A stretch of DNA of 64,000 bases from Pollenia angustigena (taxonomy: Eukaryota; Arthropoda; Insecta; Diptera; Polleniidae), in assembly GCA_930367215.1 (NCBI GenBank), contig OV884056.1:226787127-226851126 (forward strand). The letters are read 5' to 3'. Shown here in pieces: positions 1-11,021 of this stretch. Every line of letters starts with the position of its first letter. The stretch's first letter is position 1. The notes under the pieces were generated by a model. The model saw only the letters and a program-made list of their open reading frames with translations, was not told where the DNA came from and did no database searches. A program made the position numbers and the translations under genes.

Positions 1-94
1 TATTTAATTTTATTTAAATTGCAATAAAAGAACTCGAAACGGTTTATTATAAGGGAAATAAACCAAAACGTTATTGAAAGGCAGTAACGTAACA
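1..94 (-). mobile_element. LTR end fragment (reverse orientation)
   Basis: Bases 1-94 are the reverse complement of the first ~95 bases of the solo LTR at 5959-6576, with small differences. The fragment ends in CGTAACA at 94 and is followed by ATAT (95-98), the same four bases that flank the other two LTR copies. It sits inside the Jockey-like element that begins directly after it, so the LTR inserted into that element. The rest of the LTR, and whether it is solo or part of a full element, lies left of the window. Confidence 0.8.
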
Positions 95-2021
95 ATATAT
101 TCCACAGATGTCGAGCATCTTTTGTCTCAAAAAAAAAGGAGGGCTCGAAGAGAGTGGCAAATGCACAGATCCCCTCAACATAAGAACTTACTAAAAGAGT
201 GTACAAAAAGACTAAGAAAGTTATTGCAGACTCAGAAAACGGCTTCTCTGGAAAAATATCTTAAGGAACTTGATGCAACCCCACAATCAGACTAATCATT
301 ATGGCGTCCAGCTAGAAATCTCAAAAGGCCAGTTGTTTTTAAACCACCATTAAGAAACTTGAATGGAAGTTGGGCAAGAAATGATGTTGAAAAAGGAAAT
401 CTGTTTGTCAATCATTTAAAAAACGTATTTACCCCAAATATATCTCACGATATTGCGGTCGAGTTACCACCTGTTGCTGCTAGAGTAGCTGTTCCGCTAA
501 GATTTGAGATAATAGAAATCGAAATGGCTATTTGTGATTTAAGCCCCAAGAAGGCTCCTGGTTTTGATAAGATCAGCAACAAAATGCTTTTGGAGCTACC
601 CAGCATAGCAAAGAAAATTATTTTCTTAATTTTTAATGCTATTATACGCGTTGAACACTATCCTCAAAAGTGGAATGTCTCCTTAGTCACCATGATACCT
701 AAACCTGGAAAGGATCACACAAAAAATTAGTCATATAGGCCTATAAGCTTACTTTCTAATATATCAAAGCTGTTAGAGAAGCTGTTAGCGTCAAAATTAA
801 CCCCAATTTTAAATGAAAATAGATGTATTCCTAACCACCAATTCGACTTTAGAATAGTATAGTTAACGCAATAAGTAAAGCCTTTGAAGAAAAAAAATAT
901 TGTTCCGCTCTCTTCATCGATGTTTTTCAAGCTTTTGATAAAGTCTGACATGAAGGCTTATTACATAAATTGAAGCTAAACTTACCAGTAAACACACACA
1001 AGCTGTTAGAAAGCTACTTAGTCGGTCGAAAGTTAATTGTTAAAGAAGGTGATTATTTAAGCTCTCCTCAGCAAATTGACGCTGGAGTCCCTCAGGGAAG
1101 CATCCTGGGCCCACTTTTATACTTAATATATACCTCGGATATGCCAACAAACAACTACACCCAAACTTCAACATTTGCTGATGATACAGCTTTTCTGATC
1201 GTGCACGAAAACCGTCAAGAAGCATCTCGATACCAACAGGATCATATATTTCAACTCGAACTATGGTTAAAGCAATGGAGGATGAAGGTGAATGAGCAAA
1301 AATGCGTACATATAACATTCACCTTGCGTCGGGAATCATGCCCCCCCTATTAAAATCAATAATCAAATAATACCTCAAAATTCGCATGTAAAATACCCCG
1401 GTATTCATCTAGATCGCCGTTTAACGTGGAAAAGCCATATAGAGGCAAAATTTACTCAAATGAAACTAAAAGCCATCCAAATTCATTGGCTTATTGGATG
1501 AAACTCTGTCCTTAGTCTCGACTGCAAACTTCTTCTTTACAACTCCATCTTAATGCCAATCTGGTGCTATGGTATTCAGTTATGGGGCACTGCCTCGGCC
1601 TCTAATATCGAAAAAATTCAAAGGCGCCAAAATAAACTACTTCGAATAATCATAGCTGTCCCTTGGTATGTTAAAAACTCAAATATTCACAAGGATCTCA
1701 ATGTTCCATTAGTTAAAACTATGATTACGAAATATGCAGTAAAATACTTAAAAAGGCTCGAATTGCACCCGAACCCACTAGCACGAAATATTTTACATGA
1801 TAGCGGCCATACTCGCTTAAGAAGAAGAGACACTGCAGCACTTATCCAATTAGATGAACGATAAACACCTTTTAAAGTGAACAGAACCCGTGATGAAGAA
1901 AATTTTTGTCTGGCACTGGCAGGACATAAAATAAAGTATTAGGTTAAGATTTGATTAATTATTGTTAGTTCATATTTAATATATGAAGATTCAATAAATA
2001 AATAATGAAAAAAAAAAAAAA
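95..2021 (+). pseudogene. Jockey-like non-LTR retrotransposon, decayed reverse transcriptase
   Basis: This is the 3' part of ORF2 of a Jockey-clade LINE. Pieces of one protein lie in several frames: a basic segment before the RT domain (about 99-293), the N-terminal RT region with a PKKAPGFDKI motif (359-728), the palm with AGVPQGSILGP and the catalytic FADD (1174-1185), and a C-terminal part with YGIQLWGTASASNIEKIQ (1553-1861). Stops near 293, 728 and 947 and several frameshifts show it is dead. It is clearly homologous to the copy at 32018-34916 and lines up with that copy along its length. It ends in an A-run at 2008-2021. An LTR inserted at its left edge; the endonuclease half is not in the window. 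Confidence 0.9.
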
Positions 2022-2340
2022 TAAATATTTTTTCATAATGGTGTAAACATTCTGTAAAAGGGAAAATCATTAGTTATCATTGAAAAACATTTTTCTATTC
2101 TTGTGACGCAGGCAGGAAAACTTTATTCAGCAAAGCCACCTGCCGCGTCCTACTGGAGGCCAGTTTTCGATACTTAACTTTAGTGTCTCCGGAACTGAAA
2201 TGAGAGATAAAGCCATTTTCTAATGTTACTAATGTGAACTAAGGTCATGATGACTTTATCTCCCATTCAAATGAAAAAAAAGGCTTATGGCCTTATGGCC
2301 TTATCTCACATGGTGTTTAAGCACCCCCCCCCCCTAAGAA
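2022..2340 (-). mobile_element. Fragment of a foldback-like element
   Basis: Starting right after the Jockey A-tail, about 2037-2085 matches the reverse complement of the core of the element at 59730-60455 ('gtgtaaacattctgtaaaag'). It is followed by the same 'gccacctgccgcgtcctact' segment and by 'tttatctcccattcaa' units, and ends near a C-run at 2321-2335, as that element does at 60180-60194. Neither termini nor a target duplication could be defined here. Confidence 0.65.
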
Positions 2341-3266
2341 ACATGTCATTGAAGCTAAGTTAAGCTTCTGTATGCTGTTGTGTTCAGTACTAAACACATT
2401 TTTGATTTTATTTCTGTTTCAATGTAATGTAATGATCGGCATTGCATGAATTGCCAATTAGTAACATGATGTGAAAGGCCCTTTGCAGGCCTTTTTTAAA
2501 TATTGCCAAAGCAAAAGCAAAAAATGGTTTTTTTTTTTTTTTTGTTTTGATCCAGTTACCATTCTTATGTAACTGCGAAAGATGCGCCAGCGGAAAGCGG
2601 AAGGCCTGCCCCGCAATGTCAACATGTGTCAAGAATATATGAGTATGGAATGGAGTGAGCAGGCCTTGTGCCTTTTCCCGATGGGGTACAAAGAGTATAT
2701 GTTGATCTGTGTATTACAAACAAATATTGGTACTATTTCCACCTTTTAGCATACTGATAGACTACTTTCTAATAATCTAAAGAAATACGAGCTTCCGTTG
2801 AAAGTTTCGAAATAATTTGCTCAATTCGTTGTCGCAGGGGACAAGACCAAATAAACATTTTTTAGAAGCGACCTTAAATTTCACATATCGCCAAAACAAA
2901 CTTGTACGATTGTACGGAATTGCAAGCACAAACTGCTTTGAGTAACTACAAATAACATATGCGGAATAAAATACGGACTGACACATTAGCAGTAATAAAA
3001 AATTTTAATCGGGTATTAAAAACACAAAGTTAATACACATTTGCTAAAACTTATTTTACAAACAGATATTCAGCCACATCGTTGGTCTATTTTATACTTG
3101 TATAGCCTTTTGAATCGTCTATGTGGGTATTTTCTATAGCATCAAATTAATTCAAATGATAAAATAGTCTTTTTGTAGAAATTTCTTTTCAAATTCGCCT
3201 AAAGAGTTAGAATTTGTCTCCATTGATGACCTTTCATTGCAAAGTAGCTCCCATCATCCATGATAC
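2341..3266. other. No gene seen
   Basis: AT-rich DNA with a T-run at 2527-2543. The open frames on both strands are short and low in complexity, and none resembles a known protein. No repeat was recognised. Confidence 0.5.
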
Positions 3267-3644
3267 AATTGAAGCACAGCCGCGAATAACGTTGTAAACG
3301 CCACATTTTGCAAAAACTGTTTTTTTGCAGATAACCTTTGACCTTACTCTCTTACACAGTGTAAACATTAAATCAACCAAAACTATGCACCTTAACGCCT
3401 TCAAAATGACATACAAAGTGAAAGAACATTGCAAGTTACTAACAAAATGATGAAACCAAAATGGTTTTGCAGTGCGGAATAATGTTTTAAAGTCTTTTGC
3501 ATAAAAGTTTTTATAATCATTATTTTTAATAATAGAAAAAAAAATTTTAAACAAATAATGCTGCCTGTCAAAAAACGTTGTTTTGCTCTCCTGAAAAATT
3601 ATCATTTTGTAACTTAAAACGTTATTCGCGGCTGTGCTTCAATT
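3267..3644. mobile_element. MITE with perfect 27-bp inverted ends
   Basis: The left end (3267-3293, beginning AATTGAAGCACAGCCGCG) and the right end (3618-3644) are perfect inverted repeats of 27 bp around a 324-bp AT-rich core. No coding sequence. The target duplication is unclear because the ends are themselves palindromic (CAATTG), so the superfamily is open. Confidence 0.8.
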
Positions 3645-3927
3645 GATGGCGAGCCTGCAGCAAAAAAATTTTGTAACAAATCCCGTATTAGTTGTTTGCT
3701 GATAACTGACTATTTTTCGAGGCAGCTGGATCGGTTTTTTTGCATGTTTGACTACTCTCATATGTGCTTTGTATATCTGTACCATTTTATTTTTGAGACT
3801 TCATTTAGTTGAGAACGCACGGTATGTTTTTGCAGAATATCCTGCAATTTCTACCTTCAACATAGCTCGATTTTGCATTATGTCAAATATTCTTGCCGCA
3901 TTGTCAGGTTCCATTAAACAGATTTTC

Positions 3928-5008
3928 GGCGGCATGAAATAACCCCCCAAAATATAACCCCCCAACAAAATAATGAAATAACCCCCCAAAAGTTTGTACA
4001 GAGAACAACAAAAACGATTTTTGGGGGGTTATTTCATTTTGTTTGGGGTTTAATTTCATTTTTTTATTTGGGGTATTATTTCATATGAAATTATCCCCCA
4101 AAAAATCATTATGAAATAAAGCCCCAATTTTTTTTTTGGGGGACTATTTTATTTTCAAATTTCTAATGAAAACGTTTTTGGGCGCAAGGATTTATCCACT
4201 TTGGTGGCTTCAATAAATAAAGCTACCCTGCATAAACGGCCTTCGGCCGGGCGCAATGACTTTTTCCTCTACGGTATACCAAACACCGGCTTCGCTAACT
4301 AAAGCTTCTCTGCGTAGCCGGGTCGAGTCGGTATTTTGATACTATAGGGGAGAAAATCCTGGCGCTATGCAGATAAACTTTAGTTAGGAAAAAGTCATTG
4401 CGATCGGCCGAAGTCCGGTTATGCAGGGTAGCTTTATTTATTGAAGCCACCAAAGTGGATAAATCCTTGCGCCCAAAAACGTTTTCATTAGAAATTTGAA
4501 AATAAAATAGTCCCCAAAAAAAAAAAATTGGGGCTTTATTTCATAATGATTTTTTGGGGGATAATTTCATATGAAATAATACCCCAAATAAAAAAATGAA
4601 ATTAATCCCCAAACAAAATGAAATAACCCCCCAAAAATCGTTTTTGTTGTTCTCTGTACAAACTTTTGGCTATGTAGAAAAGCCTTAGTTGGCGAAGCCT
4701 TTGTTTGGTATATCATATCATGATATCTATCGCGTGATTCTTTAAAGCAAAACTGTATAGGTAATTGTATTACATATATTGGGCTCTTATTTCATTTCCG
4801 AAATTGGGGTTTTATTCCATATGAAATAAGCTTCCAAAAATTAGGGAATTATTTCATTTATGTTTGGGGCGTTATTTAATTTCGTTGGGGGATAATTTAA
4901 TTTTAAAAATTGGGGCTTTATTGCATATGAAATAAGGCTCCACACTTCGGGCGGTTATTTCATTATTTTTTTGGGGGGTTATATTTTGGGGGGTTATTCC
5001 ATGCCGCC
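3928..5008. mobile_element. Foldback-like palindromic element, 1081 bp
   Basis: The element begins GGCGGCATGAAATAACC and ends with the inverted equivalent. It is flanked by CAGATTTTC (3919-3927) and CAGTTTTTC (5009-5017), a 9-bp duplication with one mismatch (or 8 bp if the leading C is not counted). Most of the body is a large imperfect palindrome (about 4003-4670). Its arms are runs of short 'gaaataacccccca' units, and its centre holds 'cttcgctaactaaagcttct' and 'cggccttcggccg' motifs. No coding sequence. The same end and core motifs recur in the nested stack at 59590-63415. Foldback/MULE-like and hAT-like origins both fit; the lack of a transposase prevents a choice. Confidence 0.85.
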
Positions 5009-5017
5009 CAGTTTTTC

Positions 5018-5355
5018 ACTTTCAAAAGCTTTTACTGTTTTAAAAACAAAAGATTTTTCGATTTGGATTTGCGAAAAGCGACGAAAAATTACATATTTTC
5101 TTTTATGATGATTGTTTCCACAAATTTGCAAATCTACTTACGACGTTCTAAATCGTTTTATGATATTTTTCTTCTGAAAATCATTTAAGTAAACTGACCT
5201 AAAGTCAAATAATTAAAGAGATAGTATCGTCACTTTTTCCATATTTTGTTTTCATATAATTAAATACATATGTTTTTGTTTCGACCTTTTAAATTTTAAA
5301 TAAATTAAGTAAATCGTCAGGCTCTAGGTCTGTGTTATAATCTTTTATTTTAATT
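5018..5355. other. No gene seen
   Basis: AT-rich sequence between the foldback-like element and the first direct-repeat copy. No open frame or repeat recognised. Confidence 0.4.
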
Positions 5356-5525
5356 AGTATTGTGGTTATTTTGTCGAACTATTTATGGTTTTTTAATCCA
5401 AATTTTTTAATATTTTTAATCAGGCTTAAGTTCATCAAATTTAATTTTTCATTAAATTATTTTTATGAAGAAAGGAATATTCACAACATGAAAATTAATT
5501 AAAATTGTTGTTGATAATTTTTCAT
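5356..5525. repeat. Direct repeat copy A (uninterrupted)
   Basis: This ~170-bp segment ('agtattgtggttattttgtc' onward) recurs at 5902-5958 plus 6581-6690, where a solo LTR interrupts it. Copy A therefore preserves the empty site of that insertion ('ttttttaatatttttaatca'). The segment is AT-rich and non-coding. On the minus strand copy B sits just downstream of a hammerhead-like core, so it may be the 3' tail of a retroelement. Confidence 0.8.
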
Positions 5526-5901
5526 ACTTGACTGACTTGAGATTCGAAGCCAGGCGGCTGGCTTGAGATCACAACCACTTGATCTCTTCAGAGGGATTTG
5601 CCGTCTTACACTTGCAGCCATCGATGACTGCTGACGTCAATAGACAAACATCAATTCTTAAACCAAATTGTATTTAAAACTTTGGTAGATCGAAATTCGC
5701 TCTTTTGAAAGATTATCAATTTTATTTGATTTTACATGTTCTTTCTTACTGCTGTTTACTTTTTGTCAAGAATTCTTCTTGAAGTCCAAAGAACATTTTT
5801 GTTTTTTCCATTTTGTCTTTCTTTTTCTTGTTGACCTTTTTCAGCACAACTTGAAGGACAAAAGAACACATAGAGCTCGTGCCGTAGCTTTAACAATAAT
5901 C

Positions 5902-6690
5902 AGTATTGTGGTTATTTTGTCGAACTATTTATGGTTTTTTAATCCAAATTTTTAATATTGTTACGTTACTGCCTTTCAATAACGTTTTGGTTTATTTCCT
6001 TTATAATAAACCGTTTCGAGTTCTTTTATTGCAATTCAAATAAAACAAATAAACACAATACTTTAATGTATAACACTTATTTATTAAGAACTTAGTCACT
6101 TTAACAACCGTAATTTATAGCTTTTATTTACAAATCACTAGTATAATCAACACACTTCAAACGTTTATGGTTTTCTCCGCGTGATGCACTCTTAACTTGA
6201 CAAAGTCTGAACTAATACTGTTTTTTGATGCTAGCCGCCGCAAGTATTTATACTGTAATTCAGCCATCTAGAACATTCGAAATGTTTCTCGAAGGTTCGA
6301 GGCTTTACTTATTCACCACTTTATCGTCAATTATGATTTATGGCGGCACTTATGTTGACATAATTTCACCACTTATACTAAAGCTTTTTTAACGGTCATT
6401 TCTAGGGCTTTCTGCCCATTGGGATTGAAGTGAACTAAATTATAACAAACTTTAATAACAATGTAAACTAATGAAATAACTAACAAATACTTAATAACTA
6501 AACAATACAAGATAAATAATAATTACAACTAATTCTTTAACAATAATTACAACTAACTAAAGTTACTTTCGTAACAATATTTTAATCAGGCTTAAGTTCA
6601 TCAAATTAAATTTTGATTAAATTATTTTTATGAAGAACGGAATTTTTACAACATGAAAATTAATTAAAATTGTTATTGATAATTTTTCAT
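5902..6690. repeat. Direct repeat copy B, split by a solo LTR
   Basis: Second copy of the ~170-bp repeat at 5356-5525. It is continuous apart from the LTR 5959-6576 and one copy of the ATAT duplication. It shows that the duplication of the repeat came before the LTR insertion. Confidence 0.8.
5959..6576. mobile_element. Solo LTR, 618 bp
   Basis: The sequence starts TGTTACG and ends CGTAACA, an inverted terminal heptamer of TG...CA type. It is flanked on both sides by ATAT (5955-5958 and 6577-6580), a 4-bp target duplication. No gag/pol lies next to it, so it is a solo LTR left by LTR-LTR recombination. The 4-bp duplication and TG/CA ends suit a Ty3/gypsy-type element (family knowledge). Related copies are at 1-94 and 40486-40894. 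Confidence 0.9.
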
Positions 6691-6848
6691 TCAATATTTC
6701 GCCTACCATCGGGAAGCCTCATTAGGAAAATCTATACACAAAACAGAAATAATACAAATACATCTATTTAATTATTGTGACAGATCACATGTTTCCTGAT
6801 GATGCTTACCGATGGTAAGCGAAATATTGAAAAATAAATAAATAAAAA
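6691..6848. repeat. Inverted repeat with two facing hammerhead-like cores
   Basis: Bases 6691-6712 and 6809-6830 are 22-bp inverted repeats with one mismatch. On the plus strand, 6796-6824 reads CTGATGA, a 7-bp stem (GCTTACC/GGTAAGC with a 3-base loop), then GAAA. This is the conserved order of a hammerhead ribozyme core, and it is followed by TATT and an AATA/A-rich tail. The minus-strand partner (6697-6725) has CTAATGA in place of CTGANGA, so it is probably inactive. Stems I and III were not established. Confidence 0.5.
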
Positions 6849-7239
6849 AAAACAGGTTATAACACCTGATTATTTGCTAAATTTATTATTTTTTTATTTA
6901 TTTTTTCTTTATTTTTTTTTTTTTTTTGCACTGATGGTTGAAAATCAGTCCATATTATATTCCGCATATGATAATATCGAGCCCTTATAGCAAAAATGAT
7001 GTAACCAACAACATTTTAGATTTTTGGTTTTTGATGAACATCGATAATTTTTGATCATATGCATTATCTCTTAAAATCGCATATCTCTGGGAAGTACCGT
7101 TACGAAATAAGAGCAAAACCAATTTCAAATGATACTCTAGGCTTGAAGCAAAAATATTTAAAAAAACCTTCTCTTGTAACATTTTTTATTTGTTTGTTAC
7201 ATCATTTTTGCTATTAGGGCTGGATATGTTCTCTGTTTA
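6849..7239. other. No gene seen
   Basis: T-rich and AT-rich sequence (T-run at 6916-6928). The short minus-strand open frame here has no recognisable similarity. Confidence 0.4.
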
Positions 7240-7812
7240 GTATTTCAAAAGTGATAGACGGATATGGCTAAATCAACTTAGAAATACTTAAGGTCAAGAA
7301 TATATCGTTACCTTAATATAAAAAGGCCCCAACTCATCAAAAACACTTTTTACAGGAGAAGGAAAAAACTTAATAAAAGCTGAAATAATATAGCTACACA
7401 AACATTGTCAAAAAACATCTTTATTAAAATAAAACGAGGAATTCAGATTGAAATACATATGTATGAGTCAGTGTTTTTTTCTTTCGAAAAATTGTGTGTA
7501 TGAGTTAGGGCTTTTTTTCTTTAGAAAAATTGTGTGTATCAGTTAGGGCTTTTTGTGTTCTGCTTATAACTTCTTTATTTTTAATCTAATTTGCTTGAAA
7601 TTTTAATAGAATGTGTATTAGCAACCATTCTACAAGAATCAATAAAAAAACGGATTTCCAAAAAAAATGAGTTGGGGCCTTTTTATATTAAGGTAACGAT
7701 ATATACTTTATTGGGTCTTAGATGAAAATCAAAAAACTTATAAACTGAATGACAAACTTAGAACACCCTTCTTACAACTAGTTGTGTGGGGTATACAAAA
7801 GGGTTTACTCAA
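7240..7812 (-). repeat. Diffuse dipteran repeat, end part, split by a MITE
   Basis: Bases 7240-7299 ('gacggatatggctaaatcaa') and 7705-7812 ('ctttattgggtcttagatga', ending in 'caactagttgtgtggggtat') match the terminal part of the interspersed repeat seen at 27783, 37200, 49450 and 57598. The element 7300-7704 sits where that repeat has an 'aatatata' stretch. Confidence 0.65.
7300..7704. mobile_element. MITE with perfect 38-bp inverted ends
   Basis: Bases 7300-7337 and 7667-7704 are perfect 38-bp inverted repeats containing 'aaaaaggccccaactcat'. The outer bases are TATAT-rich, so a TA target is likely but its exact position is hidden. The core holds about two copies of a ~45-bp direct repeat ('aaaaattgtgtgtatgagtt' type, 7467-7553). 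No coding sequence; a Tc1/mariner-type MITE is the simplest reading. Confidence 0.8.
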
Positions 7813-10108
7813 TATTTGTCCTTTTTTTTTTGCCTAATATAGATTTCTTATTACTTATGAATAGTAATTTACTCTGTTGCATTTTAGACAATAATATATA
7901 GGTTTAAACAAAAAGTTCTCATAATTAAATAAATTTTTATATTTTACTTACAAAAACTATAATTTTTATCTCTTTTTGTATCTTTTCATGTGTCCTTTGG
8001 TGCAATCAATACACAATCAACATTATAAAATAAAAATAACTTCAATAACAATTACCTTTAACAAAACAACAATAACTCAAACTAAAAAAATATTAAAATA
8101 CTACAATAAATAAAAATGAAAACGGATATTAATAATATTAACGCTTTTATGCCATGTCAACACATACGCTTCGATACGCTCTGATAATGTGAAATGCAAA
8201 AAAAAAAAACAAAAACTAAATATTTAAAAACAACAAATTTTTTCAATATCCCTTTGTTAATAATTTTCTAAAAACAACAACTTTATCGATACGCCTTTTG
8301 TGATATTAAAAATGAAATACAAAAATAAAAAACATGAACAACTTTTTCCGTAAATAAAAACAAAAAACTAAATTATAAATTCTTAACAAAAAATATTCTT
8401 TACTAATGTTTGTGTTGATGTATATTTCTGTGAACATGTGTGTGTGTGGGATAAATTATCTTCCATTAAAAAAAAATAAATAAAATAATAACCAAAACTG
8501 CAAACGTCAACAAAAAAAAAAAACGTTTCTTTTTTTTTGACACATTTCGGATGGAAAAATGTCACGTAATAACGTAAACAAACATTGAAAAATAACTACG
8601 TATGTACATATGTGTATGTAATTCTCTTGCTCTGGGTGCGTACATGGGTGTATGTGTGTTTTGTGCTTGATGGACTCTTGTTTTTGCCGCTTTGTTTCCG
8701 GTTTTATGCACACATGCCCATTCATGTTGCTAAAAATGGTTGATGTTTATACACACGACAAAAAAAAAAATATTATTTAATAAAACAACAACAAACGGCG
8801 ATGCCGATGATGATAAAAATAACATTGACAATCATGATGATGCATACAACATTGTTTTACTTTGAAAAACTAAAACAAAAAAAAAAAAAAAATACATACC
8901 TTTTTTGAAAAACGGCAATCAACCAAATATGAAAAACATAACATAACTTTTTTCACGGTTTTATACTTTTTTTCTTACGGTTTGTCATTTGTCCGTCAAC
9001 CTGCTACTGCCTGCCATCAAAACTCACGAACGCTGCACTAATCTTCCTGCCACATCCACTTTGCCACACATCTGTTTGTAAAAACCAAAAACTGCATTTG
9101 TGGCCTCAATTGTCTATTGTATTTGTTCTATTTTATTTGCGTTTCAATTTTATTTTTGTCATTTTTTTCTACTTCTATTATTTTGTTGTGTCTTTTTGTT
9201 TGTACATTCGTTTGCCACAATTTATTTATTTTTGTAATTTTATTTTTTGTTTGTTTGTTTATTTTCTATACACGTATTTTATTTGTCGTTATTTTGTTAA
9301 AAAAAAAAACTGAATTGTACACCTGCTGTTTGCCTTTGTTGTTGTTTTTGCTTATTATTAATCCTTGTATATCCTATTCCTTCAACAAACAACAACTAAA
9401 AACAAATTGTTGATGTTTTGTTCATCAAAATGGTTGAAAATTTTTCTTATTTTTCGGTAACATTTGGTAACATGTGTCAAATATTTATCTTAATTCTGTT
9501 ATTTGTTTCTTTTTCAACATGACATATTTTTGCTTATACTCCCCCTCGTATTTATATTTTATCTGTGCTTATTTTTTCTTTACCATAAACATATATTTTT
9601 CTTAAATTCCATTAAAATCAGGTTTGTACAAGATGCCAGTTTTTGTTTAAATGAAAATAAATAACAATTTGTGTTTGGTATTTTGCTTTGATATTTTGTA
9701 CCGTCTGTCATGTGAGGTGGACTCTTAGGAACACATGTCATATCCATGCGTTTAAAAATGTATACATGAATTCTACAAACTTAATTTAGTAAATTTTTTA
9801 TTACTGGATTTTTTTAAACAATTTCTTCAGAGTAATTTGTTATCAATTTTATGGTCACTTTTTGCTTATAAAAAATGTTACTAAGATAATAGATTTATGT
9901 GTATCTACTAAAGTTTTTAGTCCGATACAAAAAAACAAATTACAAAAATAACGATATAAGTACATATCAAGAATGATAGAAATAAAGATTACGGCATCAG
10001 GAAGATATAAACATTTTTTACTGCGCATTTAGGAACTGTGACGCCCACAACATTCGTTCTCATTGGCTAATAATTTTAAGCTTTCAAAGTGTTATGTTTA
10101 TGTGTAAA
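7813..10108. other. AT-rich intergenic or intronic DNA, no gene seen
   Basis: About 2.3 kb of low-complexity DNA with A-runs and T-runs, short TG microsatellite-like tracts (about 8435-8450 and 8640-8660) and 'gatgatgat' runs near 8800. The Phe/Tyr-rich open frames at 9098-9413 are translations of T-rich sequence. It lies upstream of the first adhesion-gene exon, so it is probably another intron of that gene. Confidence 0.5.
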
Positions 10109-11021
10109 CATGATGGTTGATTTTTTAAGAGCTATAGGAAAGTTAAAAAAAAAACACATAAAATTCAGACAAATGCATGAAATCTTTATTTGAATCGATA
10201 GTATGGCCCATATAATTTAATCTTTGAAGATTTCATGCAAATGTTGACCGTGACTGCGCCTCAAATGGTCCATCCGCTTAGTCCAATTTTGGCAAACTCT
10301 TTTCAACATTTCGGCCGGTATCTCATGAATAAATGCTTCAATGTTGTCTTCCAATGCGTCAATTCAAGCGGACATGTGTGTATAGACATGAGATTTAACG
10401 TAATCCCACAAAAAATAGTTTAAAAGCGCTAAATCGCACGATCTAGGCAGCCAATTGACCGGTCCCGAACGTGAAATAATATGTTCACCGAACTCACCTC
10501 TCAATAAGTCCATTGTTAAGCGTGCTGTGTGGCATGTGGCACCGTCTTGTTGAAATCACATGTCATGCAAGTCAAGCTCTTGCATTTTGGGCAAAAAAAA
10601 GTTGGATATCATCTCACGGTAGCGCTCACCATTCACAGTTACGTTACGATTGGAGTCATCTTTGAAGCAGTACGGTCCAATGATGCCACCAGCCCATAAC
10701 CGCACCAAACTGTGACTTTTTCTGGATGCATTGGTAGCTCTTGCAATGCTTCTGGCTGATCTTCACTCCAAATTCGACAATTCTGCTTATTAACGTACCC
10801 ATTCAGTGGGTCGATTAAACTGACCATAACATGGAAGAAGCGCGCGATGAACTTTCTAAACAGAGCACGCATTTTGATAATAAAATTCAATCATTTGCAA
10901 GCGTTGTTCGTTTGTAAGACGATTCATGGTTAAATTATAGACCAAACTGAAGATGTGCGATGTTGCCTGTTTAAACCAGTGTTGCCAAAAAGATAATAGC
11001 TAAAAAAATCACCCATATTAT
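10109..11021 (-). mobile_element. Mariner-like transposon, internally deleted
   Basis: The ends are imperfect inverted repeats: 'ggttgattttttaagagcta' at about 10112 against 'aatcaccc' preceded by 'agctaaaaa' at about 11000-11016. They surround a minus-strand mariner-type transposase pseudogene (10217-10927). The element limits are accurate to about 10 bases; the TA duplication could not be fixed. Confidence 0.7.
10217..10927 (-). pseudogene. Mariner-like transposase, deleted and broken
   Basis: Read on the minus strand, it starts MNRLTNEQRLQMIEFYYQNA, an N-terminal HTH of mariner type, with a stop replacing a codon soon after (CSV*KVHRA). After the NRPTE segment it jumps directly to GYVNKQNCRIWSEDQPEA of the catalytic domain. 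The rest of the DNA-binding region and the part that normally carries the first catalytic Asp (SDEAHF-type motif) are therefore missing. FQQDGATCHTA with the second Asp remains. The third acidic position is altered: CDLALLNYFLW, where the family normally has PLDYFLW. Further stops (HDM*, MSA*) occur, and it ends HLHEIFKD. It cannot be active. Confidence 0.85.

Noticed and set aside
3234..3605. 123-codon minus-strand frame
   Set aside because: It lies almost wholly within a MITE with perfect inverted ends and has no recognisable similarity.
5526..5640. Two adjacent short stems on the minus strand (GAGATCA and AAGCCAG) as another hammerhead or a tRNA-like fold
   Set aside because: The GAAA element is missing after the first stem, and no cloverleaf with anticodon and T-loop signature can be drawn.
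9098..9413. Hydrophobic Phe/Tyr-rich frames as membrane proteins
   Set aside because: They are translations of T-rich low-complexity DNA with no codon bias. Similar false frames occur at 51006-51275 and 54159-54515.
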